From: CAXSDR01 sp964236445
GTDB taxonomy: Bacteria > Actinomycetota > Actinomycetes > Motilibacterales > Motilibacteraceae
Assembly: GCA_964236445.1 (NCBI GenBank)
Contig: CAXSDR010000002.1
Coordinates: 1 to 64,000 of the forward strand
Length of the DNA stretch: 64,000 bases
Direction: 5' to 3'
The position numbers were made by a program, and so were the translations under genes. The notes under the pieces are model-generated. The model was given only the letters and a program-made list of their open reading frames with translations. It ran no database searches and had not been told where the DNA came from. Positions within the stretch are counted from its first letter, which is position 1. Each line of letters opens with the position of its first letter. Below are positions 17,249 through 26,207 of the stretch, in pieces.

Positions 17249-18287
17249 TCACAGCTCCGGCTGAGTCGGCAGGGAACTCGGCAGCCCGAACAACGGGAAG
17301 AGCGCCTCGGTGTCGAGGAAGGCGTCGACCGCGACGATGCACCCGCCGGCAAGCTCGACGACCTGCAGAGCCCATGGCTGGTAGCCGGTCACGCAGCCCG
17401 CGCTGCGGACCGCGCGGTACTGCCCGAAGGCCGGCGAGCCGTTGGCTACCACCGGCACGAACTTCGATCCCTGGCACTCATGCCCCCGACCGGTGAGCCA
17501 CGCGGTGAAGTGCTCGACGCCGCAGAGCCACATGTCGTAGGGCGGCATGGACAACCGGGCGTCCTCGTGCAGCAACGTCACGAGCGCTGCCATGTCGTAG
17601 CGCTCGAACGCGTCGACATAGCGAGCAAGCAGGGAGCGCTGACGCTCGTCCAGCGGCTCGAACGGGTCGGTCGACTCCGGGGATGCTGCCTCCAACGTCG
17701 CGTGAGCCCGCTGTAGCGCGCTGTTGACGGAGGCGACGGTGCTGCCGAGAAGCCCGGCGACCTCCGCGGCGCTCCACTGCAGCACCTCACGCAGCAGGAG
17801 GAGGACGGCACGTTGGCGAGGCGGCAGGGTCTGCAGTGCGCAGACGAACGCCAGTCGGATGGTGTCGCGGGCCACGGCCACGTCGGCGGGGTCGCCGGAG
17901 GACGAGAGGACACGGGAGTCCGGGACCGGCGCAATCCACACCAGCTGCTCCAGCGGCGGGGTCAGCACCGCGTCCGGTGTCTTGGCGGGCCCCGTGTCCA
18001 TCGGCCGGGCGCGGCGCCGGCGGCTCTTCAGCATGTCCAGACAGACGTTCGTGGCGATGCTGAAGAGCCACGTCCGGACCGCTGACCGACCCTCGAACCG
18101 GCATCTGGGCCCGCCACGCACGCAGCATGGTCTCCTGCGCGGCGTCATCGGCCTCGAAGGGCGATCCCAGCATGCGGTAGCAGTAGCCGGTCAGCACCGC
18201 CCGGTGCTGCTCGAACTCGGAGTCGCGGGTGGCCTCCGGCTCGGCGGAGCGACTCTGCAGCGAAGTCGACTGGTGGGCTTCTGACAT
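17249..18287 (-). pseudogene. ECF sigma factor with SnoaL-like C-terminal domain, frameshifted
   Basis: The protein is a SigG/TIGR02960-type RNA polymerase sigma-70 factor. The N-terminus (MSEAHQSTSLQ, start ATG 18287 or GTG 18296) carries region 2 (YRMLGSPFEADDAAQETML, RAWRA). The rest lies in another frame beginning RFEGRSAVRTWLFSIATNVC. One extra base near 18098-18103 explains the break. Region 4 follows (LPPRQRAVLLLLREV, WSAAEVAGLLGSTVASVNSA). A SnoaL/NTF2-like domain comes after it (YVDAFERYDMAALVTLLHED) and is thought to control activity in this family instead of a separate anti-sigma factor. Repaired, it would be ~345 aa, slightly above the usual ~320-330. It starts 14 bases after the RNase H/phosphatase stop codon. 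Target genes are unknown. Confidence 0.8.
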
Positions 18288-18300
18288 CTGGCTCACGCGC

Positions 18301-19479
18301 TCAGGCCGACCGGTCGGGCAGCAGGCCCGCGAGGTGGGCGCTGGCACCGAACAGACGCAACGTCGATCCGCCATCGGGCCACCACTGCACCACCTGCACC
18401 GACGCCGGCGGGAGCTCCATGCGCAACACGGAGGCAGCCGGGGCGCCCAGCGCCGACCGCACCAGCTCCTTGATAGGCGTCACGTGACTCACGACGAGCA
18501 CGGTGCGACCGGCGAAACGCGAGATCACCCGGTCGCGGGCGGCGCGTACGCGCACCGACACCGCATCGACGGACTCGCCGCCCCCAGGCGGGGCGACGTC
18601 GGGCGAGGCCAGCCAGGCCTGCAGCTCGCTCGGCCACTTCGCACGGACGGAGGCGAGGTCGAGGCCGTCCCAGTCCCCGAAGTCAGCTTCAGCGAAGCCG
18701 GCTTCGGTCTTCACCCCGAGGTCGAGTGACTCGGCGATGTGCGCAGCTGTCTGCTGAGCTCGGCGGAGCGGCGAAGCGACGATCCCGGCCACCGCGACGC
18801 CGAGCGGTTGGAGCAGCGCGGGCAGGGCCGATGCCGCAGCCCGGGCCTGGTCATGGCCGCGCGCGGTCAGCTCGGGGTCGACTCCGCCGCGACCGCAGAA
18901 CAGCCGCGCGACCGTGTTGATAGACTCGCCGTGTCGGACGAGGACGAAGGTCGTGGGCACACCGACGTCGTCCCAGCCGATCATCTTCATCGGCGCCGCG
19001 GGCGAACCGTCGGCCTGCACCGCCGGCACGACATCCTCGGCGAGCGGACCTCTGCTCTCGTCCCACACCTCGCCACGAGCAGCGGCATCCATTGCCGCGT
19101 TCGCCAGCCGGTCGGCATCCTTATTGCGCTCGCGTGGAATCCACGTGTAGCGGACGAGGGACGGCGGGTGGGCTTCGCGCGCTGATCTCGCCAGCGGCTG
19201 CAACGCGGCGTGCTTGATCTGCCAGCGACCGCTCATCTGCTCCACGACCAGCTTCGAGTCCATGCGGACCTCGATCTCGGCTGCGGGGTCGAGCTCGTGC
19301 GCCGCACGCAGAGCGGCGACGAGCCCGGAGTATTCGGCGACGTTGTTGGTCGTGATGCCGAGCGCCGCGGCGCGTTCCACCAACACGGCGCCGGTCGCGT
19401 CACGCACGAGCGCGCCATAGCCGGACGGGCCGGGATTGCCCCGGGAACCGCCGTCGGCCTCGACGACGAACCGCGTCAT
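18301..19479 (-). CDS. bifunctional RNase H / acid phosphatase
   Basis: The protein is 392 aa. The N-terminal ~135 residues are RNase HI: VEADGGSRGNPGPSGYG, Glu in NNVAEYSG, Asp in RMDSKLVVEQMSGRW and Asp in RNKDADRLAN form the DEDD set. The C-terminal ~200 residues are a histidine phosphatase domain with LVRHGES, and a second catalytic His in VVSHVTPIKE. The mycobacterial homologue (Rv2228c) has RNase H activity plus alpha-ribazole-phosphatase (CobC-like) activity, so roles in RNA-DNA hybrid removal and cobalamin synthesis are inferred. ATG 19479 overlaps the stop of the zinc-ribbon gene by the sequence ATGA, so the two are translationally coupled. Confidence 0.93.
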   Translation of the reverse strand: MTRFVVEADGGSRGNPGPSGYGALVRDATGAVLVERAAALGITTNNVAEYSGLVAALRAAHELDPAAEIEVRMDSKLVVEQMSGRWQIKHAALQPLARSAREAHPPSLVRYTWIPRERNKDADRLANAAMDAAARGEVWDESRGPLAEDVVPAVQADGSPAAPMKMIGWDDVGVPTTFVLVRHGESINTVARLFCGRGGVDPELTARGHDQARAAASALPALLQPLGVAVAGIVASPLRRAQQTAAHIAESLDLGVKTEAGFAEADFGDWDGLDLASVRAKWPSELQAWLASPDVAPPGGGESVDAVSVRVRAARDRVISRFAGRTVLVVSHVTPIKELVRSALGAPAASVLRMELPPASVQVVQWWPDGGSTLRLFGASAHLAGLLPDRSA

Positions 19480-20222
19480 GACAGGCCGGACTCGCCGGTG
19501 CGGATCAAGATGCGCGAGCACTCCTCGCAGCGGAGCACCTCGTCGGCCGCCGCTGCCTTGATGACATTCATGTCCACGGTGTTGATCTCGAGCCGACATC
19601 CGGCACAGCGACGCTGTCGCAGCTCCGCCGCACCGACGCCACCCTGAGCAGTCCGGATCTTGTCGTAGAGCACGATCAAGGGGGCGCTGATGCTCGACAC
19701 CAACGCGTCGCGCGAAGCCTGTGTGGCCCACACCTCGGTGTCGATTTCCGAGGTGAGCGCGTCCCGCCGGGCGAGGACGGCGTCGAGCTCGGCCTGCTGT
19801 CTGCGCTGTGCTGCCGTGAGCGCGTCGGCCTCGGCCTGCACGGTCTCGAGCCGCTCCATGATCTCCAGCTCGACCTCCTCGAGCGCCCCCTGGCGGCGAG
19901 CCAGGGACGCGATCTCCGACTGGAGATCGACGAGCTCCTTCGACGTCAGACCCGTGCCCGCGTCGAGCCGGCCCTGATCGCGCGCGGCGCGAGAGCGTAC
20001 GAGGTCCACGTCGGTGTCGGCCTTGCTCTGCTCGCGCTCCAGATCGCTCGCCGTCGTCTGCACCGCAACCGTGAGGTCGCGCAGATGGCGCAGCTCGCCC
20101 TCCATGCGGGCGATCTCGGCCAGCTCGGGCAGGGTGCGGCGGCGGTGCGCGAGCTGGGCCAGCCTCGTGTCGAACATCTGCAGCTCGAGCAGGCGCAGCT
20201 GCTCAGCGGGCTCGGCTCTCAG
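19476..20222 (-). CDS. C4-type zinc-ribbon coiled-coil protein (CT398-like)
   Basis: The protein is a long helical hairpin (about residues 10-175, rich in Glu/Leu/Arg/Gln) followed by a zinc ribbon with two CxxC pairs: RRCAGCRLEIN and LRCEECSRIL. Family members are thought to act as chaperone or scaffold proteins; the exact role is unknown. The first ATG (20177) would drop the conserved start of the first helix. The frame reaches an in-frame TAG at 20253, which is the NIF3 stop. Between them the best start is a CTG at 20222, preceded by GAGGAG with a 6-base gap, giving (M)RAEPAEQLRLLELQ. No ATG, GTG or TTG exists there. The gene lies between NIF3 and RNase H/phosphatase, a typical actinobacterial order. 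Confidence 0.85.
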   Translation of the reverse strand: MRAEPAEQLRLLELQMFDTRLAQLAHRRRTLPELAEIARMEGELRHLRDLTVAVQTTASDLEREQSKADTDVDLVRSRAARDQGRLDAGTGLTSKELVDLQSEIASLARRQGALEEVELEIMERLETVQAEADALTAAQRRQQAELDAVLARRDALTSEIDTEVWATQASRDALVSSISAPLIVLYDKIRTAQGGVGAAELRQRRCAGCRLEINTVDMNVIKAAAADEVLRCEECSRILIRTGESGLS

Positions 20223-20252
20223 CGCGGGCTCCTCGGTCGAGACAACGGGAAA

Positions 20253-21389
20253 CTACTCCGCACGCACGTGCGCCGTCCACGGATCGGTCACGATCTCGGA
20301 AGCGACGACCTCCACCGTAGTGCCGTTCGCCGACAGGGCGTCGGCCAGCAAGCCGGCCGCCACCGGCACCCAGGGCCATTCGCTCGCCCAGTGCCCCGGG
20401 TCGACGAGCGACGGCCCGCGCTCGGACAGCGCCTCGGACACCGGGTGATGTCGCAGGTCTGCTGTCACGAACACGTCGACCGCTGCTCTGCGCGCGGCAC
20501 CGAGCAGCGAGTCGCCGGACCCGCCGCAGACGGCGACGGTGCTGACGACCCGGCCCGGCGGCCCGGCGGCGCGGATGCCGGCCGGCGTCGGCGGCAATGC
20601 GCCCGCGACGCGGCGTACGAAGTCGGGAAAGCTCTCGGGCGCCGCAAGCCGGCCCACCCGGCCCAGCCCTCGGGGCCCGGGCGCCGTTGCTGTCTCGGTG
20701 ATGTCGATCGCCGGCTGCTCGTAGGGATGTGCCGCGCGGACCGCGGTCAGGACCGCGTCCCTGGCACTGCGAGGGAGCACCATCTCGACCCTGAGCTCGA
20801 CCGTCGTCGATCGCTCGCCGACCATGCCCACCGTGGGCCGCGCGCCCGCCACGGGCTCGAACGTTCCCTCGCCCTGCCCGACGTAGGCGCAGCGCCGGTA
20901 GCTCCCCTGCGTGCCCGCACCGGCCCCCGATGCGGCATCGATCACGGCCTCAGCGCTCGCGACGGGAACGTGCACGACGAGCTTGTCCATGGCCACGTCG
21001 GGACGGGCGTCGAGCGGCGTCAGGTCGATGAGCCCCAGCGCATCGGCGAGCGCGTCGGACACTCCCGGGCGGGCGACATCGGCGTTGGTGTGCGCGACGT
21101 GCAGCGCGATGCCCGACGTGATGAGCCGGTGCACGAGCCGGCCTTTGGCCGTGGTCGCCGCGACCGACGTGGTGCCTCGCAGATAGAGCGGATGGTGCGT
21201 GAGGAGGAGGTCGAACCCCCCGCGCACAGCCTGCTCGACGACCGACTCGACGGGATCGACGGCGACCAGCACCCGGCGTACGGCGGCGTCGGGGTCCCCG
21301 CAGACGAGACCGACAGCATCCCACTCCTCGGCGCCGCGGGGGTCGTAGAGCGCCTCGACGGCGGCGGCGACATCACGCACAGCGCTCAT
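20253..21389 (-). CDS. NIF3-like dinuclear metal-centre protein
   Basis: This 378-aa NIF3/YqfO-type protein has metal-ligand motifs LLTHHPLYLRG near the N-terminus, AHTNADVARPGVSDALA, and a C-terminal TADLRHHPVSEA segment. The middle ~110 residues are the CutA1-like/PII-like insertion of longer family members. It forms a toroidal hexamer in characterised cases; GTP cyclohydrolase I type 2 annotation is often attached to the family but is not proven. The start is ATG 21389. It heads the NIF3-zinc ribbon-RNase H/phosphatase gene set; the intergenic space to the next gene is about 30 bases. Confidence 0.92.
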   Translation of the reverse strand: MSAVRDVAAAVEALYDPRGAEEWDAVGLVCGDPDAAVRRVLVAVDPVESVVEQAVRGGFDLLLTHHPLYLRGTTSVAATTAKGRLVHRLITSGIALHVAHTNADVARPGVSDALADALGLIDLTPLDARPDVAMDKLVVHVPVASAEAVIDAASGAGAGTQGSYRRCAYVGQGEGTFEPVAGARPTVGMVGERSTTVELRVEMVLPRSARDAVLTAVRAAHPYEQPAIDITETATAPGPRGLGRVGRLAAPESFPDFVRRVAGALPPTPAGIRAAGPPGRVVSTVAVCGGSGDSLLGAARRAAVDVFVTADLRHHPVSEALSERGPSLVDPGHWASEWPWVPVAAGLLADALSANGTTVEVVASEIVTDPWTAHVRAE

Positions 21390-21426
21390 GTGGCGACGCC
21401 AGCGACGGCCGACGGTCTGACAGGTG

Positions 21427-21498
21427 TGGGCCCGGACGGTCTCGAACCGCCGACCCCCTCGGTGTAAACGAGGTGCTCTACCGCTGAGCTACAGGCCC
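21427..21498 (-). tRNA. tRNA-Val (anticodon TAC)
   Basis: The minus strand folds as a full cloverleaf. The acceptor GGGCCTG pairs with CGGGCCC, the D arm is GCTC/GAGC with loop AGCGGTA, the anticodon stem is CCTCG/CGAGG with loop TTTACAC (anticodon TAC), and the T arm is GGCGG-TTCGAGA-CCGTC. CCA is not encoded. It reads GTA and probably GTG valine codons. Confidence 0.95.
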
Positions 21499-21515
21499 CT
21501 GACGTGGTGGACAGA

Positions 21516-22004
21516 CTAACGGGCGGCACGGGCTCGCAGCGCTGCTTCGTAGTCGGCCACGTCGCGCGCATCGCCGGGTCCGTTGACGACCGACCAGAGC
21601 ACGAGCCCGTCGCGGTCGACGAGGAAGCTGGCACGCATCGCGAAGCCGCGGGGCTCGACGAAGGCCCCGTAGCGACGCGAGACCTCGCCGTGGGGCCAGA
21701 AGTCCGAGAGCAGAGGGAAAGGCAGGTCGTTCTGCTCGGCGAAGGCACGAAGCGCTGACGTCGGGTCGCAGCAGATGCCGGCCACCTGCACACCGGCGGG
21801 CCCGGAGGCGGCCTGCAGGTCGTCGAACCCGGCCTTCAGTGCGCCGAGCTCACCGTCGCACGTGGGCGTGAAGGCGTGGGGGAAGAAGACGAGCAGGGCG
21901 GCGCCGGTCGGAGCCAGCAGCGAGGACAGGGAGACGGGCGTCCCGTGTTCGTCGTCGAGCTCGAAGTCGGGGGCCGTGTCACCGACGTGCGGGGCCTCGG
22001 TCAA
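21516..22004 (-). CDS. peroxiredoxin, AhpE-like
   Basis: This 162-aa thioredoxin-fold peroxidase reduces H2O2, organic peroxides or peroxynitrite in the cytoplasm. The peroxidatic Cys49 is in the PxxxT/SxxC motif (FPHAFTPTCDGEL). There is no resolving Cys in the usual BCP position five residues later, but Cys78-79 (AGICCDPTSAL) follow, so either a 1-Cys AhpE mechanism or an atypical disulphide is possible. Later segments (LLSDFWPHGEVSRRYG, RASFLVDRDG) are family-typical. Its start overlaps the stop of the DUF3052 gene by four bases, so the two form a coupled pair just upstream of the divergent aceE region. Confidence 0.9.
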   Translation of the reverse strand: MTEAPHVGDTAPDFELDDEHGTPVSLSSLLAPTGAALLVFFPHAFTPTCDGELGALKAGFDDLQAASGPAGVQVAGICCDPTSALRAFAEQNDLPFPLLSDFWPHGEVSRRYGAFVEPRGFAMRASFLVDRDGLVLWSVVNGPGDARDVADYEAALRARAAR

Positions 22005-22441
22005 CGGCGTGAGGCCTTAGGTGCCACGAGCCGGGTGCCCGACCACTCGGGCGACGCGCTGACGCTGCTTGTCTGCGACAACCCGGCGGTGGGCGCCGCG
22101 TCGCCGATGTCGCTGGGCTCCACGTGGCCCGACCGACCGCTCTTGGGGGTCAGCAGCCACACGACGCCGCCGTCGGCCAGGTCGGTCAGCGAGTCCATCA
22201 GGGCATCGACGAGGTCACCGTCGTCGTCGCGCCACCAGAGCAGCACGACGTCCACCACGTCGTCGGGCTCCTCGGTGACCAGCTCGTTGCCCGTGAGGGA
22301 GGCGATCCCGAGGCGCAGGTCCTCGTCGCAGTCGTCGTCGTGCCCCAGCTCGAGCACCACCTGCCCCGGCTTGAGTCCCAACCGGCCCGCGAGAGCGCGT
22401 TGGCTCTCGGCGGACTCCGCGGACTCCGCGGTCGCGCTCAC
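22001..22441 (-). CDS. DUF3052 family protein
   Basis: This 146-aa acidic protein has the DUF3052 pattern: LAGRLGLKPGQVVLELGHD, then DEDLRLGIASLTG, then VDVVLLWWRDDDGDLVDALMD, ending in a long flexible tail. The function is unknown. The family is restricted to actinobacteria, and its members commonly lie beside aceE, as here. It is the first gene of the pair with the peroxiredoxin and starts 164 bases from the divergent small gene. Confidence 0.88.
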   Translation of the reverse strand: MSATAESAESAESQRALAGRLGLKPGQVVLELGHDDDCDEDLRLGIASLTGNELVTEEPDDVVDVVLLWWRDDDGDLVDALMDSLTDLADGGVVWLLTPKSGRSGHVEPSDIGDAAPTAGLSQTSSVSASPEWSGTRLVAPKASRR

Positions 22442-22605
22442 GTCTAATCCTCCAGTGCCATGCGGTGACGTCGACGGACGTCGACGCGGATGTCTGCGGC
22501 CTCGGAGCCGGGACGTGACTGGTAGTCAACGCGGTCGGCGCCTCCAGGCGCAAGCGTTGCCGAAGATTGGGGCGTGAGTCGCGCGTCAGGGGGCATGGCG
22601 ACGGC

Positions 22606-22830
22606 ATGGTGACCGCCGTGGGACGCGTCGTGCGCTGGGACGAGAGCCACGAGCGCGGAGCCGTGATCGTCGAAGGGCTGCCCGTCGAGCTGGCGGTGCC
22701 GCTGAAGGTCGTGAACGCACCCGGCGGGCGGATGCTGGAGACGGGCGAGCTCGTCGAGATCGCCTACGAGGTCGGCCCGGACGGGCACTACGTCGTGCAC
22801 CGGGCCTGCCCGACCGATGAAGGCGACTGA
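22606..22830 (+). CDS. small hypothetical protein, cold-shock-like pattern
   Basis: This 74-aa protein reads MVTAVGRVVRWDESHERGAV, then VELAVPLKVVNAPGGRML and LVEIAYEVGPDGHYVVHR. The start (GxVxxWDExxxxGxV) recalls the first strands of a cold-shock/OB fold, but the RNP motifs of CspA are absent. The start at ATG 22606 (or GTG 22609) sits behind a GGGGGC-rich stretch. A role in RNA or DNA binding is only a guess from the fold pattern. Confidence 0.55.
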   Translation: MVTAVGRVVRWDESHERGAVIVEGLPVELAVPLKVVNAPGGRMLETGELVEIAYEVGPDGHYVVHRACPTDEGD

Positions 22831-22842
22831 CCTCAGCCGGCC

Positions 22843-23265
22843 TCAACCAGCGAGGAGGCTCAGCCGCACCTGGCGCGTCGGGTTGTCCACATTCGTGTCG
22901 ACGAGGACGATCGACTGCCAGGTCCCGAGCGCGAGCTCGCCGCCGATCACGGGAACCATCGCCGACGGCGCGATGAACGCCGGCAGGACGTGGTCGCGGC
23001 CATGCCCCGGCGAACCGTGCCGGTGACGCCAGCTCTCGCCTGAAGGCTGCGGCGGCAGCAGGAAGCGCAGCGCCGTGAGCAGGTCGTCGTCACTGCCGGC
23101 ACCCGTCTCGAGCACCGCGACACCCGCTGTCGCGTGCGGCACCCAGATGTTGAGCAGCCCGTCCTCGTCCGCGGCCTGCTCACCCAGGAACGCCGCGCAT
23201 CGCCCGGTCAGGTCGATAACGGCTTCGCGGTGGCCGGTGGACACGGTCAGCACTGTCGTACGCAT
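22843..23265 (-). CDS. YjbQ/UPF0047 family protein
   Basis: This 140-aa small beta/alpha protein carries signature segments NIWVPHATAGVAVLETG, the RHRHGSPGHGRDHVLP histidine cluster and GTWQSIVLVDTNVDNPTRQV near the C-terminus. Some family members have weak thiamine-phosphate synthase activity in vitro; the physiological role is not settled. It is divergent from aceE with a 54-base gap and convergent with the small gene before it. Confidence 0.9.
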   Translation of the reverse strand: MRTTVLTVSTGHREAVIDLTGRCAAFLGEQAADEDGLLNIWVPHATAGVAVLETGAGSDDDLLTALRFLLPPQPSGESWRHRHGSPGHGRDHVLPAFIAPSAMVPVIGGELALGTWQSIVLVDTNVDNPTRQVRLSLLAG

Positions 23266-23319
23266 GCCCGCGGCTTACCCGGTTTAGCGGCCGGGGCTCC
23301 CAGGGGGGATGATGTCGGC

Positions 23320-26076
23320 GTGGCTACCGACCCCAGCCGCCCGTTGGTCGGACGCCGGGAAACCCCTGGCGCCCTGACGTCACACCCCGACGTCGACCCG
23401 GGCGAGACCCAAGAATGGCTCGAATCTCTCGACGCAGTAGTCGACAACGTCGGCCCCCGTCGTGCCCGATATCTCGTGGAACGCCTCGTCGCCCACGCGC
23501 AGTCGCGCCAGGTGGGGGTGCCCGACCTGCGCTCGACCGACTTCGTCAACACCGTCGCCCCGGGCGACGAGCCCGACTACCCCGGCGATGAGGCCCTCGA
23601 GACCCGCATCACCAACATGATGCGGTGGAACGCCGCGATCATGGTGTCGCGGGCCAACCGCCCGGGCATCGGCGTCGGCGGGCACATCGCGTCCTACGCC
23701 TCCTCGGCAGTTCTCTACGAAGTCGGCTTCCAGCACTTCTTCCGGGGCAAGGACGCGCCCGGCGGTGGCGACCAGGTGTTCTTCCAGGGTCACGCCTCCC
23801 CCGGGATGTACGCCCGTGCCTTCGCCGAGGGCCGCCTCACCGAGGCTGACCTCGACTCGTTCCGTCAGGAGCTCTCGGCGGTCGAAGGCCGTGGTCTGCC
23901 CTCCTATCCGCACCCTCGCCTGATGCCCGACTTCTGGGAGTTCCCGACCGTCTCGATGGGCCTCGGCCCGATCGACTCGATCTACCAGGCCCGGTTCAAC
24001 CGCTATCTGCAGGGCCGCGGGCTCAAGGACACGTCCGGCTGCCGCGTCTATGCGTTCCTCGGCGACGGGGAGATGGACGAGCCCGAGTCCCTGGGTGCCC
24101 TCGGCGTCGCCTCGCGCGAGGGGCTCGACAACCTCACCTTCATCATCAACTGCAACCTGCAACGCCTCGACGGACCCGTGCGTGGCAACGGCAAGATCGT
24201 CCAGGAGCTCGAGAGCTATTTCCGGGGCGCCGGCTGGAATGTCGTCAAGTGCCTGTGGGACCGCCAGTGGGACCCGCTCATCGGTGCCGACAGTGAAGGC
24301 GTCCTGCTCGACGCGCTCGTCGACGTCCCCGACGGGCAGTGGCAGACCTACAGCGTCGAGGGCGGTGCGCACTTCCGTGAGCACTTCTTCGGCCGCGACC
24401 CGCGTCTGGCCGCGATGGTCGAGGACCTGACCGATGACCAGCTCGCCGCGCTGGCCCGCGGTCGCGGCGGCCACGACCCGCACAAGGTCTACGCCGCCTA
24501 TGCCGCCGCCAACGCCCACAAGGGTGCACCGACGGTGATCCTGGCCCAGACGGTCAAGGGCTGGACCCTGCGCAGCTTCGAGGCACGCAACGCGACGCAC
24601 CAGATGAAGAAGCTCACCAAGGCCGACCTCAAGGAGTTCCGCGACCGCATCTCGATGCCGTTCGACGACGCGACGCTCGAGCAGCCGCTGCCGCCCTACT
24701 TCCGCTTCCCCGACGGCTCCCCCGAGATGCGCTACCTGCAGGAGCGGCGTGCCGCGTTGGGCGGTTCGCTGCCCAAGCGCAACGGTGAGGCGCACGACGT
24801 CCTGACGCTGCCGGGGGACGCGGCCTATGCAGACATGGCCAAAGGCTCGGGCAAGCAGCACGTGGCGACGACGATGGCGTTCGTCCGGTTGCTCAAGGAC
24901 CTCATCAAGGACCCCAGCATCGGGCCCCGGTTCGCGCCGGTGATTCCCGACGAGGCGCGTACGTTCGGCATGGACTCGCTCTTCCCGACAGCGAAGATCT
25001 ACTCCCCGCACGGGCAGAACTACGAAGCGGTCGACCGCGCCCTGCTGCTGTCCTACAAGGAGGCGACCAACGGTCAGCTCCTGCACGAGGGGATCACCGA
25101 GGCAGGCTCGATGGCCTCGGTCATCGCCGCCGCCACGTCCTATGCCACGCACGGCGTGTCGATGATCCCGATCTACATCTTCTACTCGATGTTCGGCTTC
25201 CAGCGCACCGGCGACCAGATGTGGAAGCTCGGCGACCAGCTCGGTCGTGGGTTCCTGCTCGGGGCCACCGCGGGGCGCACGACGCTCAACGGTGAAGGTC
25301 TGCAGCATGAGGACGGCCACAGCCCGATTCTGGCGGCGACGAACCCCGCTTGCGTGTCCTACGACCCCGCCTACGGCTTCGAGGTCGCGCAGATCGTGCG
25401 CGACGGCCTCCGCCGGATGTATGGCGAGTCACCGGAGGACGTCTTCTACTACCTCACGGTCTACAACGAGCCCTATCAGCACCCGGCGCAGCCGGAGGGC
25501 CTCGACGTCGACGGCCTGCTCAAGGGGCTCTACCGCTATGCAGCGGCACCCGAGCTGCCCGAGGCACCGCACGCGCAGCTGTTGGCCAGCGGTGTGGCGG
25601 TCCCGTGGGCGCTCGAGGCGCAGCGCATGCTCGCGGAGGACTGGGGCGTCTCCGCGGCGGTGTGGTCCGCGACCTCGTGGACCGAGCTGCGCCGCGAGGC
25701 GCTGCGCTGCGACGAGTGGAACATGGTCAACCCCGACGGGGAGGTCCGTGTCCCCTACGTCACCCGGGCCCTCGACGGCGCGGCGGGTCCCGTCGTCGCG
25801 GTGTCCGACTACGTACGCGCCCTGCCCGACGGCATCCGCCAGTGGGTTCCCGGCGACTGGGCGTCGCTCGGGACGGACGGCTACGGCCAGTCCGACACCC
25901 GGGGTGCCCTGCGTCGCCACTTCCGCATCGACCCGCCGTCGATCGTGGTCGCCACGCTGAGTCAGCTTGCACGTCGCGGCGAGGTGAAGCCCGAAGCGCC
26001 CCGCGAGGCGATCGAGCGCTACCAGCTGCTCGACATCCGGGCGGCAGGCGCGGGCAACACCATGGGCGAGAGCTAG
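23320..26076 (+). CDS. aceE: pyruvate dehydrogenase E1 component, homodimeric
   Basis: AceE decarboxylates pyruvate with thiamine diphosphate and passes the acetyl group to lipoyl-E2, feeding the TCA cycle and lipid synthesis. The 918-aa length matches the homodimeric E1p of actinobacteria. The ThDP-binding signature is at about residues 247-275 (LGDGEMDEPESLG through FIINCNLQRLDG). The central pyrimidine-domain segment LLHEGITEAGSMASV and the loop GFQRTGDQMWKLGDQLGRG are also clear. The start is GTG 23320 (MATDPSRPLVG); the frame is open upstream but overlaps the divergent YjbQ gene. A clean hairpin follows the stop. Placing aceE close to the fab cluster links acetyl-CoA supply to fatty-acid synthesis; this is inference from position. 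Confidence 0.97.
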   Translation: MATDPSRPLVGRRETPGALTSHPDVDPGETQEWLESLDAVVDNVGPRRARYLVERLVAHAQSRQVGVPDLRSTDFVNTVAPGDEPDYPGDEALETRITNMMRWNAAIMVSRANRPGIGVGGHIASYASSAVLYEVGFQHFFRGKDAPGGGDQVFFQGHASPGMYARAFAEGRLTEADLDSFRQELSAVEGRGLPSYPHPRLMPDFWEFPTVSMGLGPIDSIYQARFNRYLQGRGLKDTSGCRVYAFLGDGEMDEPESLGALGVASREGLDNLTFIINCNLQRLDGPVRGNGKIVQELESYFRGAGWNVVKCLWDRQWDPLIGADSEGVLLDALVDVPDGQWQTYSVEGGAHFREHFFGRDPRLAAMVEDLTDDQLAALARGRGGHDPHKVYAAYAAANAHKGAPTVILAQTVKGWTLRSFEARNATHQMKKLTKADLKEFRDRISMPFDDATLEQPLPPYFRFPDGSPEMRYLQERRAALGGSLPKRNGEAHDVLTLPGDAAYADMAKGSGKQHVATTMAFVRLLKDLIKDPSIGPRFAPVIPDEARTFGMDSLFPTAKIYSPHGQNYEAVDRALLLSYKEATNGQLLHEGITEAGSMASVIAAATSYATHGVSMIPIYIFYSMFGFQRTGDQMWKLGDQLGRGFLLGATAGRTTLNGEGLQHEDGHSPILAATNPACVSYDPAYGFEVAQIVRDGLRRMYGESPEDVFYYLTVYNEPYQHPAQPEGLDVDGLLKGLYRYAAAPELPEAPHAQLLASGVAVPWALEAQRMLAEDWGVSAAVWSATSWTELRREALRCDEWNMVNPDGEVRVPYVTRALDGAAGPVVAVSDYVRALPDGIRQWVPGDWASLGTDGYGQSDTRGALRRHFRIDPPSIVVATLSQLARRGEVKPEAPREAIERYQLLDIRAAGAGNTMGES

Positions 26077-26091
26077 ACACCGACAAGCGCA

Positions 26092-26119
26092 AGGGCCGCA
26101 GCCATCTCGCTGCGGCCCT
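26092..26119 (+). terminator. aceE terminator hairpin
   Basis: AGGGCCGCAG and its perfect complement CTGCGGCCCT form a 10-bp stem with an 8-base loop, 16 bases past the aceE stop. A mixed T/C stretch (TCGTCGTCTGTC) follows. Confidence 0.8.
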
Positions 26120-26135
26120 CGTCGTCTGTCCTGCG

Positions 26136-26147
26136 TGACAGATGTCA
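26136..26147. promoter_or_regulatory. TGACA-N2-TGTCA palindrome upstream of the ABC/two-component operon
   Basis: TGACAGATGTCA has perfect 5-bp half-sites and lies 60 bases before the ABC ATPase start. LuxR-type response regulators of the DesR kind bind short palindromes of this sort, so autoregulation by the operon's own regulator is a reasonable inference. Confidence 0.45.
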
Positions 26148-26207
26148 TTGCCGCCTCGTGACGCGGTGCATGCCCGCGGCCCCCACGTCGTGAGAGATCG
26201 TCGATGC

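Noticed and set aside
23380..25320. 646-codon minus-strand frame inside aceE
   Set aside because: A shadow of the aceE codon pattern; no start context or motif.
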